From positions 1 through 64,000 of the forward strand of contig DASXZW010000058.1 of NCBI GenBank assembly GCA_036501665.1: a DNA stretch of 64,000 nt, written 5' to 3'. The notes beneath the pieces are model-generated. The model did no database searches. It was not told the origin of the DNA and saw only the letters and a program-made list of their open reading frames with translations. The stretch is from DATAUD01 sp036501665. Its GTDB lineage: Bacteria > Verrucomicrobiota > Verrucomicrobiia > Limisphaerales > Palsa-1400. Of the stretch, positions 59,075-64,000 are shown piece by piece. Numbering within the stretch: the first letter of the stretch is position 1; every line of letters begins with the position of its first letter. The translations under genes and the position numbers were made by a program.

Positions 59075-61228
59075 CTAATTGATGACGAACGGCTCTTTGG
59101 AATCTTCAGGCCAAATAACCGCGAATTGCTCGCCATCGACGCGCCGGTAAGCTGCCATGACCGCCTGCAATACTTTCTTGCGTTTCAAGGCCGGCATCGC
59201 TCGACGAAATGTGCCTTCCGGGTCGGTTGTAATGATAAAAATATTTGTCTCCCCATCGCCGATATCGTGACCGTCAACATTTGCGGAGTCTCCGAGCGCA
59301 GTGACAAGAGCTTCTTCAAGGGCCGCCGCTTTATCCAAATCACTTAGCCAACTGCCTCGGAATTGCAGGACAAGCTGGTAGAGTCCGGCGTTCACAATCG
59401 GTGGAACCACATGGGTTGGAGGTTCTGCCTGACCCGCCGCTTGCAACGCTTCCAGGGCAAGTTGAGCCTTTTCATGGCCTTTCTCGGCGGAGGACTTCAA
59501 CCATTTGACTGCCTCGCGATAATCTTGTTTTACCCCAAGCCCGTCGCGATAAAATTTGCCCAGGCTGTATTGCGATGCCGACACGCCGCCTTCAGCAGCC
59601 TTGCGATACCACTTCGCCGCTTCCACAAAATCTTGCGGAACACCCCGGCCATTTTCGTAAGCGTCCGCAATGTTATTCATCGCCGACGCATTAATCTGCG
59701 CGGCGGCAAGTCGGTACCAATTGAGCGCCTCTCGATCGTCTTGTGGAACGCCGAGACCTCTTTCATACATCGTTCCGAGATTAAACTGTCCAATGGCAAC
59801 TCCCGCCTCCGCGCTCCTGCGATAAAGCGAAACAGCTTCCGCCAAATCTTTCGACACGCCCCGACCGTGCATATAAAGCACGGCCAAATTGCTCAGCGCC
59901 GTAAAATTCCCGGCATCGACTGCCTGTCGATAATATTGAGCGGCCTTCGCATAGTCCTGGGGAAGACCTTTCCCGTCGCAATATAATTTGCCGAGGTTCA
60001 ACATTGCGCCGTCGTGGCCTTTCTCCGCGGCCAATTGATACATCTCGGCGGCCTTCAAATAATTTTGCGCAACGCCCCGGCCTTCCGCGTGAAGCACGCC
60101 CATATTGAACCGCGCGCGGACTGAACCGGCTTCCGCTGCCTGGGCAAACCATTTGAACGCGAGCGCTGGATTGGTTTCAACTTCCTTGCCATTCAAGAAA
60201 GCCAAACCCACATTGAGCGCTGCGGCGTCGTGCCCCTTTTGCGCGGCTTTTTGGAACCATTTGAGTGATTCCTGGGGATCTTTCTCGACGCCATATCCCT
60301 CCGAATACATGAGTCCCAAACCAAATTCTGAATCGACGGAATTGAGTTCAGCGCCTTTCTTATACCACTTCAACGCTTCGTCATAATCCTGGTCCAGCTC
60401 CAGCCCCTGTTGGTACAGCTTTCCGAGCGCGCCGCAGGCGTCGGCATTCCCGTTTTCGGCGGCCTGTCGATATCGTTTGGCGGCTTGCGGGAAACTTTGT
60501 CGCACGCCTTTTCCACGTTGAAGGCAGCTTCCAAGAAGATACTGCGCGCCAGCATGACCTTGATCTGCTGCCTGCGTTAAAAGCTCAATAGCACTCGCAA
60601 GACTTTTTGGAGTCTCCTCCATCAAATAAATGACAGCGCGGCCATAGAGCACTTCAAGCTTCGGAATGTTCGCGTGGCGCGCCATGATGTTTTGCAAGAG
60701 GCTGGCGACAGGGACCAGTGGCGAATCGCCGATAGAACCGGAAAACTTGGCGAATAGCTTTGGATATTTCGTTTGGAGCGCTTCTTCATCTTCGTCAAAA
60801 GGATCGCTCGAAATATCCGGCGCAGGGTGGGCGGTTCGGGGAAATTTTGTGTTTGTCCTGACCTCGTAAGCTTTTGCCGCCACATACATCAACTCTTCCA
60901 GGCTTGCGTCGGTTTCGGCGACATTAGCCAACGTTTCGGGGTCTTTGAGCGCGTTGTGAAAAACTTCAAATCCCTGGGCGATGAGCCATGCGCGAAAATA
61001 ATCAAACCCGTCATCCGAACAACCGCCGTTGATGATGTAAGCCGCAGCCCAAAGTTCCCAAGTGAACGCAACGGCCATTTGCTCGCGCAACAGGCGGTCA
61101 AAATCGAGAATTTCCTGGCCAGGCCGTTTTTCCAATTCGACCTGCAGCCAATCAACTTGATGGCTGGCGTTGCCGATATGGGCTCGCCTTGACAATTCAA
61201 TTAGTTTCCAAAACTCGCCTTCGTTCAT
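59075..61228 (-). CDS. DUF4240 - Sel1-repeat protein
   Basis: About 717 residues. The N-terminal domain matches DUF4240: MNEGEFWKLIE and GCSDDGFDYFRAWLIAQG, with ELWAAAYIINGG. About 11 Sel1/TPR-like repeats follow (roughly residues 190-610; units like GDAAAYNLG..Y..G.GVPQDY.EA..WYRKAAE). A C-terminal domain of about 90 residues (NAGLYQLVLQF...VDGHDIGDGETNIFI...FAVIWP) resembles domains found in immunity-type proteins. Cytoplasmic. Sel1 proteins often serve in signalling or toxin-immunity interactions, but a specific role is not shown. Start at 61228 aligns with the DUF4240 domain; an ATG 10 codons earlier is open. Confidence 0.85.
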   Translation of the reverse strand: MNEGEFWKLIELSRRAHIGNASHQVDWLQVELEKRPGQEILDFDRLLREQMAVAFTWELWAAAYIINGGCSDDGFDYFRAWLIAQGFEVFHNALKDPETLANVAETDASLEELMYVAAKAYEVRTNTKFPRTAHPAPDISSDPFDEDEEALQTKYPKLFAKFSGSIGDSPLVPVASLLQNIMARHANIPKLEVLYGRAVIYLMEETPKSLASAIELLTQAADQGHAGAQYLLGSCLQRGKGVRQSFPQAAKRYRQAAENGNADACGALGKLYQQGLELDQDYDEALKWYKKGAELNSVDSEFGLGLMYSEGYGVEKDPQESLKWFQKAAQKGHDAAALNVGLAFLNGKEVETNPALAFKWFAQAAEAGSVRARFNMGVLHAEGRGVAQNYLKAAEMYQLAAEKGHDGAMLNLGKLYCDGKGLPQDYAKAAQYYRQAVDAGNFTALSNLAVLYMHGRGVSKDLAEAVSLYRRSAEAGVAIGQFNLGTMYERGLGVPQDDREALNWYRLAAAQINASAMNNIADAYENGRGVPQDFVEAAKWYRKAAEGGVSASQYSLGKFYRDGLGVKQDYREAVKWLKSSAEKGHEKAQLALEALQAAGQAEPPTHVVPPIVNAGLYQLVLQFRGSWLSDLDKAAALEEALVTALGDSANVDGHDIGDGETNIFIITTDPEGTFRRAMPALKRKKVLQAVMAAYRRVDGEQFAVIWPEDSKEPFVIN

Positions 61229-61521
61229 TTTGTCGTCCTGATTCCACAGAATCTTCATTCCGGCAACGGCTTTCGCGAGTTGCGGAGTTTGCGGGACGTT
61301 TCGCGCTCAATAAAGTCAGTAGCACAAACGGTTCCACAGCCCTAAGACATCGGCCATTTGCGAACTCCGGTTAAGCCAAAATGGAATGGCGTTTGCTCTA
61401 TGGAATATTAGCGAAATCGAGAATTGTCGGGGTTTTTTGTCGGTGAAACCATCGAGTCCAGTCTGTGCTTGATTGAGACTCGCAATTGGCATAGCGTCCC
61501 GCCGCATTCTCAGCGCACCTG

Positions 61522-64000
61522 ATGACGCGTCTTCATTTTTATGGGCCACCGGCTGTGAGAGTATTGATTGCGGCGGCATTTCTGTCGCTGACGCTTCTCG
61601 GCTTTTGTGATTCCGCCCCGTCGCAATTGGGGCAAAACACCTTATTGGTTGCCGTGGGAACGATTGAGGTGGCCCCGGCTGGAACTTCGGATTTTGTCGC
61701 CGCGCACGCGAACCAAGTCTTGCAGGTCGGCGACCAGGTCCGTTCCGGGAAAAACAGCCGCGCCACAATCCGCCTCTCAAACCTGAGCGTCATCCGCGTT
61801 TATGAATTGACCACGATGACCATTCGCCCGCCCGCCGCCACGCAGGAGAACACGGTGATCGAAGTCAAATCCGGTTCGGCTTACTTTTTTAACAGGGACA
61901 AACCGAACGAAACCCAGTTCCAGACACCGTCGTCGTCCGGGGCCATTCGCGGGACGGAATTTGCCCTCAGCGTCGATGATCAGGGGCGCACGGAACTGGC
62001 GCTCATCAACGGGCTCGTGACGCTCAGCAATTCCGCGGGATCAATCCAATTGGAAAGCGGGGAGAAGGGCGTTGTCGAAATGAACCAGCCGCCGCGAAAA
62101 TCTCCGCTGCTCGACGCTGTCAATATCATTCAATGGACGTTGTATTATCCCGCCGTCCTCAATCCCGATGAACTGGAGCTGAGCGCCGAATCGAAGCAGG
62201 CGCTGGCCGATTCTCTGGCGGCGTATCGGGCGGGCGATTTGGTCAAAGCGCTAGCTCAATATCCCGCTTCGCGCGAGCCTGCACCCGAGTCCGAGCGGGT
62301 GTATCGCGCCGCTGTCCTTCTAGCGTCCGGGAGTGTGGAGGAAGCGCAGATATTGCTGGACGGGTCATTTCAAGAGGAACGCGCTGCGCGACTCGCCAAT
62401 GCATTGAAGGAAATGATCGCCTCCGTCAAAGGACAATCGCGGCCGCGCACCACGCCACGAATCCTGTCAACTGAATGGCTCGCCGGTTCTTACCAAGCCC
62501 AGGCAACGCGCGATTTGGAAAAAGCCCGCGCAATGGCGGCGAACGCGTCCACAAACGCTCCGAGGTTCGGATTTGCGGGCGAACGATTGGCGGAATTGGA
62601 ATTCAGTTTCGGCCACACGAAGCAAGCGCTCGCGGCGTTGAAGGCGAGCTTGGAAGTTTCGTCACGCAACGCGCAGGCGGTCGCCTTGAACGGTTTTCTG
62701 CTCAGCGCGCAAAACCACATCCCGGACGCGATGGCGTCGTTCAATCGCGCCATTGAATTGGACGGCGCGCTCGGCAATGCGTGGCTTGGGCGCGGTCTGT
62801 GCCACATCAAATTAGGGCATACGCAGGCGGGCCTGCAGGATTTGCTTGTGGCCGCGGCGCTTGAACCGCGTCGTGCGCTCCTGCGCAGTTATCTTGGGAA
62901 GGCGTTTTCGGATGGCGGGCATGAGGAGCTTGCGACAAAGGAATTGCGATTGGCCCGCGGCCTCGATCCGAACGATCCGACGGTCTGGCTTTACCTAGCG
63001 CTTCTCGATCAACAGGAAAATAAAATCAATCCCGCGATCTCCGACCTGCAAACGGCGCAGGCTGACAATGACAATCGCAGCGTGTTCCGTTCCCGCATGT
63101 TGCTCGACCAGGATCGCGCGGTTGCCAGCGCGAACCTGGCTTCGGTCTATCGCGACGCCGGGATGACCGACGTCAGCATCCGCGAAGCAGCGCGGGCCGT
63201 CACCGATGATTACGCGAACGAATCCGCGCATTTGTTCTTGTCCGACAGTTACTACAACCTACTGGACCCGACGCAATTTAACCTCCGCTACGATACCGTA
63301 TGGTTCAACGAATTGCTCCTGGCCAACGCCCTTGCTCCGGTGGGGGCGGGACGGCTTTCACAACGAGTTTCCCAGCAGGATTATTCCAAATTGTTCGACT
63401 CGGACGGATTGAGCCTCGCGGGTTTTACCCAAGTGCGCACCGACGGGATGCTTCACGAAACGGCCTCGCAGTTTGGCACTTTCAACAACACCTCTTACGC
63501 CATCGACCTTGATTACCATCACAATAACGGCGTTCGGGTCAACAACAGTCTTGACAATGTGACCCTCGATTCAACAATCAAACAGCAAATCACCCCGCAG
63601 GACACGGCGATGCTTTTCGTGCAGTATGAAAATTATCATTCGGGCGACAATGACCAATACTACGACCAATCCGACGCGCGGCCATTCTTCAAGTTCAGCG
63701 AGCAGCAGCAGCCGGAATTGGTGGCGACGTGGCATCACGAATGGGCGCCGGGAATCCACACGCTTTTCATGTTGGATCGACTCGTGGATGACCAGCAATT
63801 CAGCGACAAAGACGCGGCCCAATTGCTTCTTGGGGAACTTCCGAGCGGCACGATCAACGGCGCTGCGAATGTGCCATTCGATTATAATTATCGCGAAAGC
63901 TTCGAGGTCTATGGCGCGGAACTGAATCAAATTCTCCAATGGGACCGCGTTCTCGTCGTTGCGGGAGGCCGTTACCAGTCCGGCGAATTTCATACGCAGG
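61522..64000 (+). CDS. FecR-TPR protein with probable outer-membrane barrel (3' truncated by window)
   Basis: The frame stays open from ATG 61522 to the right edge (at least 826 residues). Signal peptide about 12-31 (VRVLIAAAFLSLTLLGFCDS). A FecR-like domain (about 40-200) follows: VAVGTIEVAPAGTSDFVAA, VLQVGDQVRSGKNSRATIRL, SGAIRGTEFALSVDDQGRTE. TPR repeats (about 210-560) include AIELDGALGNAWLGRGLCHI and AARGLDPNDPTVWLYLAL-type units. From about 600 the sequence is rich in aromatic and alternating beta strands (TFNNTSYAIDLDYHHNNGVRV, TAMLFVQYENYH), as in outer-membrane barrels. The end is missing. A fused regulator/TPR/barrel is unusual. The frame also reads through GTG 61555, an alternative start. 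Confidence 0.8.
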   Translation, partial: MTRLHFYGPPAVRVLIAAAFLSLTLLGFCDSAPSQLGQNTLLVAVGTIEVAPAGTSDFVAAHANQVLQVGDQVRSGKNSRATIRLSNLSVIRVYELTTMTIRPPAATQENTVIEVKSGSAYFFNRDKPNETQFQTPSSSGAIRGTEFALSVDDQGRTELALINGLVTLSNSAGSIQLESGEKGVVEMNQPPRKSPLLDAVNIIQWTLYYPAVLNPDELELSAESKQALADSLAAYRAGDLVKALAQYPASREPAPESERVYRAAVLLASGSVEEAQILLDGSFQEERAARLANALKEMIASVKGQSRPRTTPRILSTEWLAGSYQAQATRDLEKARAMAANASTNAPRFGFAGERLAELEFSFGHTKQALAALKASLEVSSRNAQAVALNGFLLSAQNHIPDAMASFNRAIELDGALGNAWLGRGLCHIKLGHTQAGLQDLLVAAALEPRRALLRSYLGKAFSDGGHEELATKELRLARGLDPNDPTVWLYLALLDQQENKINPAISDLQTAQADNDNRSVFRSRMLLDQDRAVASANLASVYRDAGMTDVSIREAARAVTDDYANESAHLFLSDSYYNLLDPTQFNLRYDTVWFNELLLANALAPVGAGRLSQRVSQQDYSKLFDSDGLSLAGFTQVRTDGMLHETASQFGTFNNTSYAIDLDYHHNNGVRVNNSLDNVTLDSTIKQQITPQDTAMLFVQYENYHSGDNDQYYDQSDARPFFKFSEQQQPELVATWHHEWAPGIHTLFMLDRLVDDQQFSDKDAAQLLLGELPSGTINGAANVPFDYNYRESFEVYGAELNQILQWDRVLVVAGGRYQSGEFHTQ

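Overview
The window looks like chromosomal DNA of a Gram-negative member of the Verrucomicrobiota, probably close to the Pedosphaera/Limisphaera group. This is an inference from gene content: a giant secreted protein of the PVC-type membrane-bound dehydrogenase/HEAT/cytochrome c class, LamG/Ig/Calx-beta secreted proteins, lptA/lptB/kdsA for lipopolysaccharide, very many short dispersed hairpin repeats, and start sites often lacking a clear Shine-Dalgarno sequence. No rRNA, CRISPR array, intact insertion sequence, integrase or phage gene was seen. The only RNA gene recognised is a tRNA-Gly.

Region 1 (1-10 kb) is repeat-rich. It holds two tandem secreted TPR-like paralogs, a Tat-exported TIM-barrel protein, the ilvN-ilvC branched-chain amino acid genes, a small lipoprotein, and an MBL-fold protein coupled to a gluzincin-like peptidase. 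Gaps are filled by minisatellites of 9-nt period and by at least two families of dispersed hairpins. The ilvN leader contains a 17-residue Val/Leu-rich peptide (MQNLASLLQVVRVVVVD) followed by an intrinsic terminator immediately before ilvN, which is the layout of a transcription attenuator.

Region 2 (10-17.2 kb) holds hisS, two secreted thioredoxin-fold proteins, dihydroorotase, tRNA-Gly(TCC) and a compact three-gene cassette (13814-17145). The cassette encodes a zinc-ribbon protein with a degenerate protein-kinase domain, a vWA protein with an apparently complete metal site, and a divergent adenylosuccinate-synthetase paralog. This cassette is the best candidate for an undescribed system: it combines signalling-type proteins with an enzyme that is probably nucleotide-modifying, right next to a tRNA gene.

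Region 3 (17-32.9 kb) contains a 1144-residue LamG/Ig protein, a thiol-protein/histidine-kinase/hybrid-kinase signalling operon, an AraC regulator, a Calx-beta/Ig secreted protein, an FHA protein translationally coupled to an MBL hydrolase, and single genes for RibD-like reductase, PaiB-like and NIPSNAP proteins.

Region 4 (32.9-47.4 kb) contains the DUF2339/DUF3999 membrane pair, the kdsA-lptA-lptB-GDSL envelope operon, an orphan ribbon-helix-helix protein, a double alpha/beta hydrolase overlapping tail-to-tail with an enolase-superfamily gene, and a small overlapping gene pair resembling DUF6883/DUF4926.

Region 5 (47.7-64 kb) contains an MFS transporter downstream of a 1524-residue isochorismatase/ThuA/PVC-dehydrogenase/HEAT/cytochrome c fusion, comM, a broken partial copy of the comM 5' end, a nucleotidyltransferase pair, small hypothetical genes, a GNAT acetyltransferase, an astacin-like protease, a DUF4240-Sel1 protein and, running off the right edge, a FecR-TPR protein with a probable outer-membrane beta-barrel. 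All assignments were made by reading translations and DNA by eye; none was checked by database search.
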